Shown: in pieces, positions 23,601-34,485 of the stretch
How the letters are laid out: every line of letters starts with the position of its first letter
How positions within the stretch are numbered: position 1 is the stretch's first letter
Assembly (NCBI GenBank): GCA_026413225.1
Contig: CM048575.1
Coordinates: forward strand, 6,972,001 to 7,036,000
Reading direction: 5' to 3'
Length of the DNA: 64,000 nucleotides
Origin: Otis tarda
Taxonomy: Eukaryota; Chordata; Aves; Otidiformes; Otididae
Made by a program: the position numbers and the translations under genes
Notes under the pieces: generated by a model
What the model saw: only the letters and a program-made list of their open reading frames with translations
Told to the model about the DNA's origin: nothing
The model's database searches: none

Positions 23601-26600
23601 GGATGCCTTACCAGAACTGAACAAGCTATGCCCAGCTCGGGTTAGTGCCAGCTTACTTATCATGGACGTTAAAATCAGCCCTGCTGCTGAAACAGAAGTG
23701 ACTGCAGCATCAGGCTTGCGTGTCTGATACTGGTTGTCACTGCAGCAAGCTCCCAGTTTTCCCTGTGGGAAGTGAGTTTTCATTTAGGCCCTAAGCTCCA
23801 AAGCTGGCTGGTGGCTGCGAGGATGCCAGCCTCAGGGGAACTCTTTTTATAACATTAGTGAGAGTATTCATGCGAGGACCAATTTCTTTCATGTTTCTAG
23901 GGCTTTAACAAGCTAAATGTTTCTGTTAGCCTTGTCCTAAAACCTTTCCATGTGAGTTTCCACGATTCACTGAGCCCAGAGGGTGAAGTGCTACCTGTGG
24001 TGCACTGTGCCCTCGTGCAAGCAATTAGTGTCAGGGTGTGCACAGAGGCTGCAACGAAAGATAGTGCTCTGTGGCAGCTCTTGCCATGCTGATAAAGACT
24101 GCTGTGTTGTTTTTATTTGAAAAACTGTGCCCTTTTTCCTAAGACTTTTTGCCTCTTCTGTCAGTACTCAGTCACTGTAGCTTCTGTGCAGCCTTCAGCT
24201 CGGTTTGGTTTTCGGAAAGTTCAGCTCTGCAACCTGTGACCGAATTTGCATCTGTAAATACCACCGGGGGCTTTCTGCAAGTCAGTCACCTTGCAAATGG
24301 CATGTGAAACTGGGGAAATGACTGTACAAAGTTCTCCCCAGCCTGCTCTTTACTGGGCACTTCCTTGTGCGATTTCTAGTGTGAGCTCCTTCATGTGGCC
24401 TCAAAAGAGGGAAGTGGGAGGCTTGTTTACATTTGCATCAAAACCTATGCCCTCTTGCCCACAAAACTACGTGCTTTATCAGAAATGAAATGGTAAAATG
24501 TTAGTTTAACCTAATGGTTGGGAGCGTTAGATACTAGCAGGGCTGAAGGTCTAGTGGGAGCGTATGTTTGGGCTGCATCTTGCATCTGACCCAATCTAAC
24601 CGGGATGTCTGGGCTTTGGCCCACTGCTTCCTTGGTCGCAGCCTGCTTAGGACAGGCTGTCCTGCTTGGGATGCCCTTCCTTTCAGCAAAGCAAACCCTG
24701 TAATGTTGCTCACAGCCCAAGGCACCAAATGATAATTTTAATGAGCACGAAGTTGCTTGGAGTTTGATTCAGCTGGACAAATGTCATCTGCCTCACACCA
24801 CTCCTGCCAGGCTCCTGTTCTGCTCAGCACTGATTATTCACGCAGCAGCTCTTTCCCCGTTGTACCTTACTGCATCAACCCGTTGCTGCTGTCAAGGCAA
24901 ATGGTTCTCTCGTGCAGCTGCTTATCTTCAAGTAGCTTTTCTCTCTGGAGGGCTGTAGCCATATCTTGTTCCTCTTTTTTATCACAGTGTTGATAGAATA
25001 CAGGGCTGTGTAACTAGGCTAAACAAATTACTGGTTATATCCAAAAGCATGGGAGGCTCGGTTTTGGAGTTCAAAATCACGTGCCTTGCTGAACTGCAAA
25101 GCTGGCTGCAAACTTCAGGCAGCGTTTCGGAGAACCCTCCATATATTCTGCCTGTGCGACTCTAGAGTCACCACCGTGTCAGAGAGCAGGCTGCTGGACT
25201 TCTGGGATCATCATCTTCATCCTGGCTCAGGACAAAAACACCCCCACATCCCCAAACCTCTGTTTCCTCTAGTCTGTTGGTTTCAAGCCTTTCCTATGGC
25301 ATTTATTGGCACTGCAAGTACCCCCAGACCCTGGCTGGAATAAGCGCAGTGAAGAGAACTACCTTTGGTTGTGTAATATGTATTTATCACCAAACCAGCT
25401 GCTGGCTGCTAGGAGGATTTTTTTAAAGCCTATGTTTTGGTTTTTTTTTTTTTAAAATATTCACTGGCATAATGAAGCTACTTCAGTCCTGGGCTCTTCC
25501 AGAGCTGGGATCTATGGGTTGCAGCAATGGTCAGCTGTTATTCCTGTACTCAGCCCTTGCAGTTTCAGATCCTGCATTGCGAATGAACACTACAGCAGGA
25601 TGGGGATGACAGACCGTACCACTGAGTCATTCTCCTATGTGGCGTCGCAGGGTGGGAGGTTGCAGTGGCTTGAGCTAGCACATGTGACAAACAGTGAGCT
25701 GATTACTATGGCCCTCATGTAGTATCTAGCTGACTATTAATCCTTTTAGTCCTATAAAGGCTAAATATATCTGGAGTTTAAATCTAACCTTGAATCTCAT
25801 GCTTAATCCTGCCGGCAGTCTCATGTTATAGCCTTCAGGATGTTTCTGGGAGAGAACTCCACAAATCAATCAAATGAAGGATCAAAGCGCCTGCCTTCAC
25901 CTTGGGGTGCTGCAGACATAACTCTGAACAAGCCTTTTATTCCCATGCCTGCCTTTGTGACTGGCATACGTAGGTGCTGCTGAAAGTATGGGCCCCTGCT
26001 TTGATGCATTCAGTCCTAGATTTTGGTAGGTATAATAAATAAAGGTGTAGGCAAGAGTATGCTTCTAGCAAGGTCTGTTCCTAAGCTGGAAAGTGACTTT
26101 GATCAGCTTCATTCAATCAGTGTCATTCTCAAGGGCCAGTCTTCTAGTGGCAAAGCAGAAAGCAATGGCAGGACTGCCAGAAGACTTTATAAAGACTTTA
26201 AAAATCATAACTTAAGTTAGCTGGAATAGGTACTGGAGGTAAGTTAGAGGTTGCATGCCTTTGCCCTGGAAGGGATCACGAGCCACTGATGGCATTAGCA
26301 GCACCAAATCCCTCAGGATACTCTAGACTTTCCCAGTAAACAGGAATTAAACTGTTAACAACCATCTAGCATATGCAAGAGTCAAATACAGAGCTGCTTT
26401 TTTAGGGCTTTGAAATTACACTTTCCCCCTCTTCCCCCTCCCACCTCAGGCTCATTAGCTTTGAGGCTTGCTATTTTCACTATGGCAAGAAGAGACGGAA
26501 TAACTCTTGATCTGCAATAACGCCTGTAATGCCTATGAAAAGGGCTAGCGCAGTTTATTGGGGGCTGTCGGGTCCCTTATTCAGGATGGGGCTTCGCTGT

Positions 26601-29600
26601 GGCGGTTTGGCCGGTTACCCGTGGCCAGTGATGTCCAGATGTGGTGGTAGCTGGCCGTGTTAACTGTGTGGCTGCCTGGCAGCTCCAGCCAGATGATTTA
26701 GTCTTAAAACCTACTTGTCTTGCCCTGCAGAGGACTAATTCCAAGACTGGTCTTCCTTCAGCGGGGCTGAGGGTGTTAGTGAGGGTCTGTTGGCCCTGGC
26801 TGGGAGGGGGGCTGCAGTGGTGGGAGTGCCCCTGGACCTCTGCTGTCCCCTGGGTAATGCATTGCTGGGTTTCCTTCAGACAACTGTTTGCAGTGAGTAA
26901 AACTAAGCTTGTTAATCTTTCCCTTGTGGTGGTTTTTTTTTTTTTTCCCCTGGCATGATCTCCCATCTACACCTCGGAGCTCTCCTGCCTGTCTGAAAGC
27001 CGCATGCAAACTGTGAATCTGATTAGAGCTCTAGAAACTGCGGAGTGAACTGTTTGTCAGCCTCGTGCCAGGATTGCAACCTGGGCTTCTGCCCCTGGCT
27101 CTGCATTTTTGCTGGCCAGCGTACTGGGCTGTGCCTGTGCTGCTCCCCTGTGTCCTCCTGCATAAGACTAGCAGAATGATGCAGCCCCTATGTCAAACGT
27201 TGAGTATTTTACGCTGCTTTTCCTAGAGCAGTAGTGAATATTCTGGAGCTGATTCTACTGCAGTAAGGTTATCTGAGAAAGATTTTTCCATTGCTAAAGC
27301 AGGAACACAGACATATCGACGTAGCTGTTACATCAGTTTAAACAAGATGAAATCAGGGTTTTGTAGTGTCTTGATTGGTGGTTTGAATGCCTATTTTCTT
27401 CCCTCCTCCTCTTAGAGTTCTCTTGTATAGAGCTCTCAAAATGGAGGAGGGAGGCAATAAAATACAAGCTCTAAGTATAATGATGGTGAGACAACCTTTA
27501 AACATCCCGCTGATGTCTAATTCCAGTTTCTAATCTGGATGAAAATGTAAACGCCTCCATCCCAGTTCACTTGGTGCAGTTTCTCAGTTGCTCAAGGCAA
27601 CTACAGGTTGACGTGGTGGTGTGAAACGCTTTTGTCTCTTTGCAGGGCCGCGATGGGCGTCCTGGAATATCGGTGTGTTCATCTGTATTCGTTGTGCTGG
27701 GATCCACAGGAACCTAGGAGTTCATATATCCAGGGTGAAATCTGTCAATCTCGACCAGTGGACACAAGAACAGATACAGGTAACACGAGGGAAACATGTG
27801 CAGTGTTCTGTTGGTGGGGCTTGGTAAGTTTGGGAATAAACAAAGTTGGGATAGGCCAGAGATGTGGGAAGTGAAACAGGAAGGTGATAATCAAGCTAGG
27901 TTAGATTAGGAGCGAAGATGTCATAACTTCAGGCTCAGCAGACATCAGAGGGTAAAGGTAAACGTTCTGCAAGTTTCTGTACAACTGCCACAGGCTGCTG
28001 TTGTGTGGTGCTGGAGCTGTTTCCTACCTCCTCTCCTCGAGGTTTCCAGAAGACAAGTCATGGATTTTGAGTGACATTAGGTTGCTAATGTGATATTTAT
28101 CTTGGCTTTGAGTAAATATTGTGCTGTGGTGCTTAGGGTTGGCTAAATTGTAGGAGAGGGGATCATAGCAACTGCATCAGGGATTCCCAGCTTGTAGGCT
28201 CGCACCAAAAGCCCGAGGAGTGGCTTTCAGGTACGGAGCAGACTTCAAAAGTCTACACATGGATTCTAGTTAACACGGATTCTTGCTTGGTAGTCTGGCA
28301 TGCTAGTATGTGTAAGAGCTGTAATGTCTGTGAAACAAACAGTTCAAGAATTCTTTTGAATTGCAGTGCGTACAAGAGATGGGAAATGGAAAAGCAAATC
28401 GTCTTTATGAAGCCTACCTGCCAGAGAACTTCAGACGACCTCAAACAGATCAGCATCCTTTCTTCCTTTGCTGCTGAGGAAACGTGGAGTCTTTTCATCT
28501 TGTCGCTTAGTAGCTGCGCTCCTTGCATAGGAGGCTTAACTTCGTGTGCCTGGGCATCAGCTGTGAGAATAAGTTCCTAGCTAGGCACCCTCTGAGCCTT
28601 GCTTCACCCGCAGGCTGCTTGCTTACAGAAGGAAGCAGGAGAGAGCTAAAAGGATTGCTTCTGGGCCGTAAGAGTGGAGACCCGGAACACGAATGTTAAA
28701 ACTGAAGCTACTGCATGAGATGCACTTTAGGGTCTGTGGCAAACAGGAGGGTTGACTTTCAGAAATTCTGAGCACTTAAAATTCTTAGTGGAGACAGATA
28801 AAAAGGTTTAACGCTTCTAAAAATTAGGCTGTGACTTCTACCTTACGGGAGGGTTTCTAGATGCCCAGTGCAACAGGAGTATAGTGATGTAAGCCTAAAG
28901 AAACACAGGAGCACCTCTGTACCATCACTTTTGTCTGAAGCTGGTGGCTGAGGTGCTTTTGTGTGCAGAGGATCCGTTTCTCTGACCTCTGTGTGATTTG
29001 TACTAATGACGTGTATGCTCTTAAGTGATGACTGAAGTAAATGTACATCAGTGAAGAAAATACAGTAGGAATTTAAGCCTTGATTTAATGTACCTTTTAT
29101 AGCACAGCCACGCTTGGAATAACTCAAGGGCGAAAATTGAGTAGCTAAAGTAGTTGGATCCAACACTAAATTATTTTAAGAAAGTTACTGCTGGAAGTGC
29201 TCTTTAAACAGTCATTAATTTAGTTACAGCTTGTACCTTCTATCCACATGTCAAACAATACTGCGTGAGTCTTCTATTCTTGAATCATTTGTCTTTAACA
29301 AGCTGCTTGCAGAGCTGTGGAGAGCTTCATTCGGGATAAATATGAAAAGAAGAAATACATGGACCGAAGCATTGACATCAATGCGTTTAAGGTTAGTTTC
29401 CAATCACTTCTGTGGAAGCCTCAGTACATGTTAAGATATAAGTGTATGTCTGTCTGATGAGTAAGCAGTGACTCTATGAAAATAGACTGTTTAAATGTTT
29501 CCTGTATTAGTGACTAATCTCTTCTCCAGGGCTGATTGCATCCAGTCACTCTATAGAATTCAAATTGGAGGGGACCTTGAAGGTCATCTTGCCCAACTCC

Positions 29601-32361
29601 TTGCTCAAAGCAGGACTAGCTTCAAATACAGGGCTTTAGCTGCATCTTTGAGGCTTTTTAGATTAGTAACAGCACCATGTAAAGCTCTGTATAAACTTTC
29701 TCTTGGTATGATGGTCCATGAGTTTGGACCCTCATGTCAGTGTTTTTTTCATTACAGAAGGAAAAGGATGACAAATGGAAAAAGAGTAATGAGCCAGTAT
29801 CAGAAAGAAAACTGGAACCTGTAATCTTTGAGAAGGTGAAAATGGTAAGACCAAAAGGCATGGTCATGGATCAATTGTAAAAACTTCTCTCAAGCAGAAC
29901 AGAGGTAATCCAGCTTGATATGGAAGCATTTTTTCTGGCCTCAGTCATAGCAGTGAATGCATTGAGTCACACTAATGGTAGTGGCTTGTTTTCCACTGCT
30001 CAACCAGATACTAAGCAGATGTGTTCTGCCTTGCAATGCAGAGCAGATTGGAATCCTGCTACTCCCTGCTTAGCTTTCCAGCTTGAGCGGTTACTTTTTT
30101 CCTACTTTAGTGCACACTTAAATCTGGCAGTGGGTTCCGACACAATGGAACAATAAAACAACTATGTGATACTCATTCTGAAATTCTGTTCCCTTTGGAA
30201 GCACTTACATCCACTGGAAAAACATTTTAAGGGTTAATCTGTCATTAAAGCCTCTAATGTATCAGAGTAAAACCAAAATTTGAACAAGACTTATGGTGTT
30301 CTTTTTCTGTAGCCTCAAAAGAAAGAAGAAACGCAGCAGTCTAGAAAAAGTTCTCCTAAATCTACTGAACCAGTAATGGACCTGCTAGGACTTGGTAAGA
30401 GCTTTTCCAGCCTTGTTACAATGACCCTGTACACCATCTTTGATCCTGTGAATTTGGTGAGCTTTCAGTACTTATTTTTTTATGTTAGGTGAACGGTAGC
30501 TGATAGGAATACTAGTGTTTTGCTTCAACTACTCCAGTGCAACTCAAGCATAGTGCTCAGCACTGCAGCAGAAACAGTTTTCCTTGCTTTCCTTATGCTG
30601 GTGCATTGGCTGTGCCTGTGGCGTTACAGGAGCAGCTGTAGTGGTCTCCAGACACCACGTGGCTCCTGGCTGCTCTGAGGTTAATAGGACAGATACGGCG
30701 CAGTGCGCTTCCTTGGTACTGAGCCAATTCCTTCTCAGCACCAGAAGGATGAGTGAGGAGCTGGCAGTGTGCACTGGCTACAGTAGGTTACTGGTCAAGT
30801 CACTGGGTTGGGTGGCATATGTGCAAACTGCTTCACTGGTGAGGAGACTGCCCCTCAGCCTGAGGCTGTCTATGAACATCCATCACAGCTTTGTCTATCC
30901 CAGATGCTCCTGTGACAACAGCCATTACAAACGGCAGGCCGAGCAGCTTAGAGAAGGATCTCGATCTTTTTGCATCGGTGGGATCGAACTCTGACTCCAG
31001 GAAGGTGAGCAGGGAACACCAGTGCTTGATGATGTCTGAGTGAGATGATGTGTGTCTTCCCCTTGTGCTGAATGCAGCTGTTGCACTTGTGCTGTCTCCA
31101 TCTCAGGTCACTGGCTCCATGCCCACATCTGGAAGTGCTGGTTCTGTTCCTGAAAACCTGAATCTTTTCCCTGAGCCAGGAGGCAAAGGGGATGAAGCGG
31201 GGAAGAAGCAGCTCTCTAAAGACTCTATCCTCTCCTTGTACGGCTCTCAAACACCTCAGCTGCCTGCACAAGGTAACAGATCTCAGAATAGAGCTGTGGA
31301 ACGGCAGTACACGAATTCAGAGTGGGTGGGGTGTCCTGACAGCTGACAAGCAAAGATGTGGGGATGTGGGTGGTCCTACTTGAAAACTGGTGAGTAGCAT
31401 AATGAGCAGCTTAGTCTGGATGTCGTGGCCAAGCGAGCCTTGTGATAGTCTCTGGTTTGAAGGCCAGCATTTCAGCCTCTGACAGTAAATGCAGCAGTTC
31501 TTCCCCTCGTTGCTTCTCTGCCTTTTTCTAGGAGCAATGTTCATGGCCCCAGCTCAGATGGCCTATCCTGCAGCAGCATATGCTAGCTTTCCAGGAGTAG
31601 CCCCCTCCAGCAGTATGATGGGAGGCATGATGGCACCGTCGGTGGGGATGATGGCCCAGCCTGGAGCTGCGGGGATGGTGACTCCCATGGCCATACCAGC
31701 CGGATATGTGGGGAACGTGCAGGCGGCTGTCATCGGTGTCCCCAACGGGATGATGGCTGCACAGCAGGCTGGCTACGTAGCTGGCATGGCAGCAGTTCCC
31801 CAGCCCGTCTATGGTGTGCAGCCAGCACAGCAGCTTCAGTGGAACATTGCTCAGGTGAGGCGTGATCTTCTGCTGACCCGAAGGTGGATGGAGGGCAGGG
31901 GAGGCACATGCAGTTAAATCTGGCCCCTTAGCTGAAGACTTCAGTGCTTTTATAGCTTGGCTCCTGGGGTTGGATGAGGTTGTCTGATACTGCAGCCAAA
32001 CTGAGGGATCACAGAATACCACCTTGTTCAGAGGTCTTGGTGCTTGGTGGAGAGCAGAAGTCAGCTTGCTTGATGGGCATATACCTGAGAAGCCAGTGAT
32101 CTCTGTTCACCGTAACTCTTTAGAAGAACTTGTTTAAACCTGTAATATGTTGGGGAGCGAGAGTTTTACCTTTGATTGCTGTGGGCTGGTAGTCTCCTTG
32201 ACATAGCCTTGATTTCTCTCCTCTCCCCTTTGCAGATGACCCAGCAGATGGCTGGGATGAACTTCTATGGAGCTAATGGCATGATGGGATATGGACAGTC
32301 AATGGGTGGAGGAGGTGCCCAGGGGAGCAATCAGTCCCTCAGCACTCAGATGTGGAAATGA
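14562..32361 (+). CDS. SMAP2: Stromal membrane-associated protein 2, ArfGAP (complete, ten coding exons)
   Basis: GTPase-activating protein for Arf GTPases that acts with clathrin and adaptors at the trans-Golgi network and endosomes. Exons: 14562-14664, 27646-27779, 28367-28452, 29313-29391, 29758-29844, 30313-30394, 30904-31004, 31107-31272, 31532-31854, 32236-32361. They join to 428 codons plus stop; human SMAP2 is 429 aa. The ArfGAP zinc finger is Cys28-X2-Cys31-X16-Cys48-X2-Cys51, with the catalytic-type arginine at Arg56. A clathrin box LLGLD lies at 187-191. The C-terminal third is Met/Gly/Ala/Gln-rich and ends QMWK, as in human SMAP2. SMAP1 fits worse in the C-terminal half. The start sits in a CpG island and gives the family N-terminus MTGKSV. 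All introns are GT-AG except intron 3, which is GC-AG with U12-type signals. It is head-to-head with COL9A2 and tail-to-tail with RIMS3. Confidence 0.97.
18858..19019 (+). other. Exon-like segment inside SMAP2 intron 1
   Basis: A long pyrimidine tract ending TTTTCCAG (acceptor AG at 18856-18857) precedes a stretch open in two frames to about 19060. A usable gtgaga donor at 19020 would define a 162-nt exon. Spliced between SMAP2 exons 1 and 2 it would read into an early stop, so it could be a poison exon, an alternative terminal exon or nothing. I do not recognise the encoded peptide. Confidence 0.2.
23123..23154. repeat. Perfect inverted repeat (11-bp stem, 10-nt loop)
   Basis: ATTCCAGCTTA at 23123-23133 pairs exactly with TAAGCTGGAAT at 23144-23154. 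It is shorter than a microRNA precursor stem and no longer pairing was seen around it. Confidence 0.6.
27646..27779 (+). CDS. SMAP2: SMAP2 exon 2, ArfGAP core
   Basis: Residues 35-79, from [12 protein letters not shown] through Cys48, Cys51, and the IHRNLG motif with Arg56, to TQEQIQ. Acceptor tttgcag, donor gtaaca. Confidence 0.97.
28367..28452 (+). CDS. SMAP2: SMAP2 exon 3
   Basis: Residues 80-107 plus two bases: [20 protein letters not shown], then the NFRRPQTD stretch. The exon must end after GATCA because the frame then hits a stop and the next exon supplies A-GCT-GTG-GAG. The following bases are GCATCCTTTC, with no GT. Confidence 0.95.
28453..29312 (+). other. SMAP2: SMAP2 intron 3: U12-type intron with GC-AG ends
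   Basis: The donor GCATCCTTTC differs from the minor-spliceosome consensus RTATCCTTTY only at its second base. A branch-site-like GTCTTTAAC (consensus TTCCTTAAC) lies at 29291-29299, with the branch A about 15 nt before the exon. The acceptor is TTGCAG. No competing in-frame GT donor exists. Confidence 0.85.
29313..29391 (+). CDS. SMAP2: SMAP2 exon 4
   Basis: Completes Gln108 and encodes [19 protein letters not shown] then IDINAFK (to residue 134), the end of the ArfGAP domain. Donor gttagt. Confidence 0.96.
29545..29655 (+). mobile_element. CR1-type LINE fragment in SMAP2 intron 4
   Basis: The stretch contains TTGGAGGGGACCTTGAAGGT followed by CATCTTGCCCAACTCC and GCTCAAAGCAGGAC. This matches the well-known avian CR1 3' region (ttggaagggacct...catctagtccaac...). 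It is a short, degenerate, non-coding copy and supports an avian origin. Boundaries are approximate. Confidence 0.8.
29758..29844 (+). CDS. SMAP2: SMAP2 exon 5
   Basis: 29 codons, residues 135-163, [20 protein letters not shown] followed by PVIFEKVKM. Phase 0 on both sides. Lysine-rich linker after the catalytic domain. Confidence 0.95.
30313..30394 (+). CDS. SMAP2: SMAP2 exon 6, clathrin box
   Basis: Residues 164-190, [20 protein letters not shown] then VMDLLGL. Together with Asp191 from the next exon it forms the LLGLD clathrin-binding box known in SMAP proteins. Confidence 0.95.
30904..31004 (+). CDS. SMAP2: SMAP2 exon 7
   Basis: Residues 191-224, [20 protein letters not shown] then [14 protein letters not shown]. 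Donor gtgagc. Confidence 0.93.
31107..31272 (+). CDS. SMAP2: SMAP2 exon 8
   Basis: Residues 225-279 plus one base, [20 protein letters not shown] through [19 protein letters not shown]. This strongly conserved block is shared by SMAP1 and SMAP2. Confidence 0.96.
31532..31854 (+). CDS. SMAP2: SMAP2 exon 9, Met/Gly/Ala-rich region
   Basis: Residues 280-387, [20 protein letters not shown] through [15 protein letters not shown]. The acceptor is a TAG-GAG tandem. Using the first gives Gln-Gly-Ala-Met, using the second (exon from 31535) gives Gln-Ala-Met as in human. The coordinates assume the stronger TAG. Confidence 0.94.
32236..32361 (+). CDS. SMAP2: SMAP2 exon 10, C-terminus and stop
   Basis: Residues 388-428, [20 protein letters not shown] through LSTQMWK, with the stop TGA at 32359-32361. 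[10 protein letters not shown] is characteristic of SMAP2 rather than SMAP1. Confidence 0.97.
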   Translation: MTQQMAGMNFYGANGMMGYGQSMGGGGAQGSNQSLSTQMWK

Positions 32362-33360
32362 TCCCTTGCGTTGTGACCATTTTTGCCTTCTGTTCTGTTC
32401 TTCAAAACTGCTCCATGAGACATTCAGGGTTTTTCTTTCTGGCTGGCTGCCCAGCCTGAACCTCTTTCCATATGAGACCCATCTCTGCCTTTTCACTGTC
32501 AGACACGGTGAAACCTCAGTGACCAGAACATGAGCTCCCCTGTATTTAGCACAGTCAATGCACACTTTTGGGGTGGACCCCCTCCTTGCACAAACCTCCA
32601 CTAATGCTTCTGGGTAGCACTTAATGTCCTGCTGGGTATCTTAGCAGAGGTGTGATGGAGGAACTCGGGAAATCTGTACTCAATACTGCCTGTAGTGTCA
32701 GGCCTTTTAAGAATCACTTAAACTCTAGTATTAGTAGGGGTTTTGGTTAGCAGAGGGGTGGAAACCTTGTTTGGTGCTGAGGAACTGGATTTTAACCCAA
32801 GCCCAGGGGCAAGCAAGCCTTGCTACCTCTTCCCTTGAGTGGAGTTCTCCGGAGCTGAGGCCTCGCTGTGCTTGGCTCACCAACCCTCATTGGAACCAAA
32901 GTCATTTTGAAGATCCCTCTCTTTCCCCCCGTGAGCAAGCAGGATTCTCGCGCAGTGTGGGGGCAAGCTGTTTGGAATGTGAAACTTGCACTTCAGAGTG
33001 GCTTTTCTGTCTAATATGTGGTATTGATGTATTTAACTTTTAACAATCTAACTGAAAGTTAACTTATCAAGGGCTGAGAGCCCACTGCAAGTTTTCTTAC
33101 ACTTTTAAAAATGACTATTACATCCTAATTTATACTTTTTTCATAATTTTTTTTGTTCCTGTGTAATCCTGGTACCTCTTCCCGGCTAGCTTTTGACATT
33201 TTAATTGTAGGCATAAGAAGTGGGTGGGTCAGTTTTCTTTTCTCATCTCCAGTAGAACACAACTGCTTAAACTCATCAGCGTGAGCAAGAAGTCAGACTT
33301 CTGTGGTCTACTTCATCCTGTGTATATGTAAATTCCCAAATAAAATATTGCAGTGAAACC
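32362..33360 (+). other. SMAP2: SMAP2 3'UTR
   Basis: About 1 kb of 3'UTR, AT-rich towards the end. It finishes shortly after the AATAAA at 33339-33344, with a T/GT-rich stretch downstream (TCTCTTGTTTTTAC). Confidence 0.8.
33339..33344 (+). terminator. SMAP2: SMAP2 polyadenylation signal
   Basis: Canonical AATAAA about 980 bp after the stop, followed within 40 bp by a T-rich downstream element. Cleavage is expected near 33360. Confidence 0.85.
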
Positions 33361-34479
33361 TCCACTGACTTCTCTTGTTTTTACACAGCGTAACAGATTG
33401 TGTTAAACTCTGCTGTCACTGGTGTGAGTTGTTCATTTCAGGTGTGGGGGGGTTTTGGAGCCTCTCATTCAAATCGGACTAACTCCATCTGCTTTGTAGC
33501 AGGGCTGTGTCCCAAATGTCAGGCGAGAATAGTGCTTGCCTGAAAGCCAAGGACTGTCGCACGCAAAGAACCAGGCTCAGCAAAGGCAGAACCAGGTCAG
33601 TTGACACTTTTATATACCAGGGAGACTCACAGCCCAGGGATATGGGTAAGCGCAGCGTTCCTGCAGCTGTGCCTGCATGGGAGAACTTGAAGTGATTCAG
33701 ACTGCAGCTTCACACTGATGTCCAACAAAACCTGACCAGTGCCCATCCAAAAGGTAAATGTTGAGCTTTTACAAGAAGTGGTAACAGGGAAGATCTGAAA
33801 GGCTGGGGGGCGTTTTGTAGTTGCCTACAGAACAGCTACGAAGGCCAGTTTTCCTTAGGCTGGTGGGTGGCTGTGTGCAGCTGCGGGGGAGACAGCTTGG
33901 CTAATTGTGTGAGCCTTGAGTTGATGGCACTCTGCTTGCATATTAATTATGGTATTTCTTCCCTCAAGTCAAAACCTGCTCTTTTCAGCAAAAAGAGGGT
34001 TTCTTCCTCTTTTCCTGCTCCCCAGCATATCTGTTTGGAGGGGGGGAGAGTTGGCTTTTTTAAGCTACACATGTGATTTTGAAGTGGATGCTTTGAGAAG
34101 CTCAACTCAGGCACAGAAAAATGTTTTCAAGCTGGCTTTAATCATCTTCACTTGCTGCCCCAATACTGTACATGCAGGTACAAGCCAATGAAAATGTGAA
34201 TACTTCAGTTTTTTCCTCTTTGGGAAAACTGGCTAAGAATATTTTACAAAATAGCGTGCACCCTCACAGCTGTCAGTCCTGCTGCATATAAACCACAAAA
34301 ATACAAGAGTTTTACATTAAGAAAGACCACACACATATAAAACATTACATAACACAGGTATAAAATTGCCATTTGCTTTTTTAAATCTACCGTTCTCAAG
34401 TATCCATCACAAGCCCATCCCCTTGTCTCGAACATAGAACTGGGGCGTAAGGAGCCCCCTCGTTCACCCCTCTGCGGCA

Positions 34480-34485
34480 TTTATT
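34480..34485 (-). terminator. Candidate distal RIMS3 polyadenylation signal
   Basis: AATAAA on the minus strand inside a generally AT-rich stretch, 7.3 kb past the RIMS3 stop. The alternative at 39597-39602 would give a shorter 3'UTR. The choice needs transcript data. Confidence 0.35.

Larger units (their letters stand above)
14665..27645 (+). other. SMAP2: SMAP2 intron 1 (13 kb)
   Basis: Long, relatively AT-rich intron. It holds A-rich low-complexity stretches (14938-14990, 15845-15859, 21855-21867), a T17 run at about 23503-23519, a perfect 11-bp stem hairpin at 23123-23154, and one exon-like segment near 18858 described separately. I saw no tRNA, known small RNA or intact transposon. Confidence 0.7.

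Noticed and set aside
14562..32361. Assignment to SMAP1
   Set aside because: FRRPQTDQ resembles SMAP1, but the length, the [10 protein letters not shown] block, the QMWK end and synteny with COL9A2 identify SMAP2.
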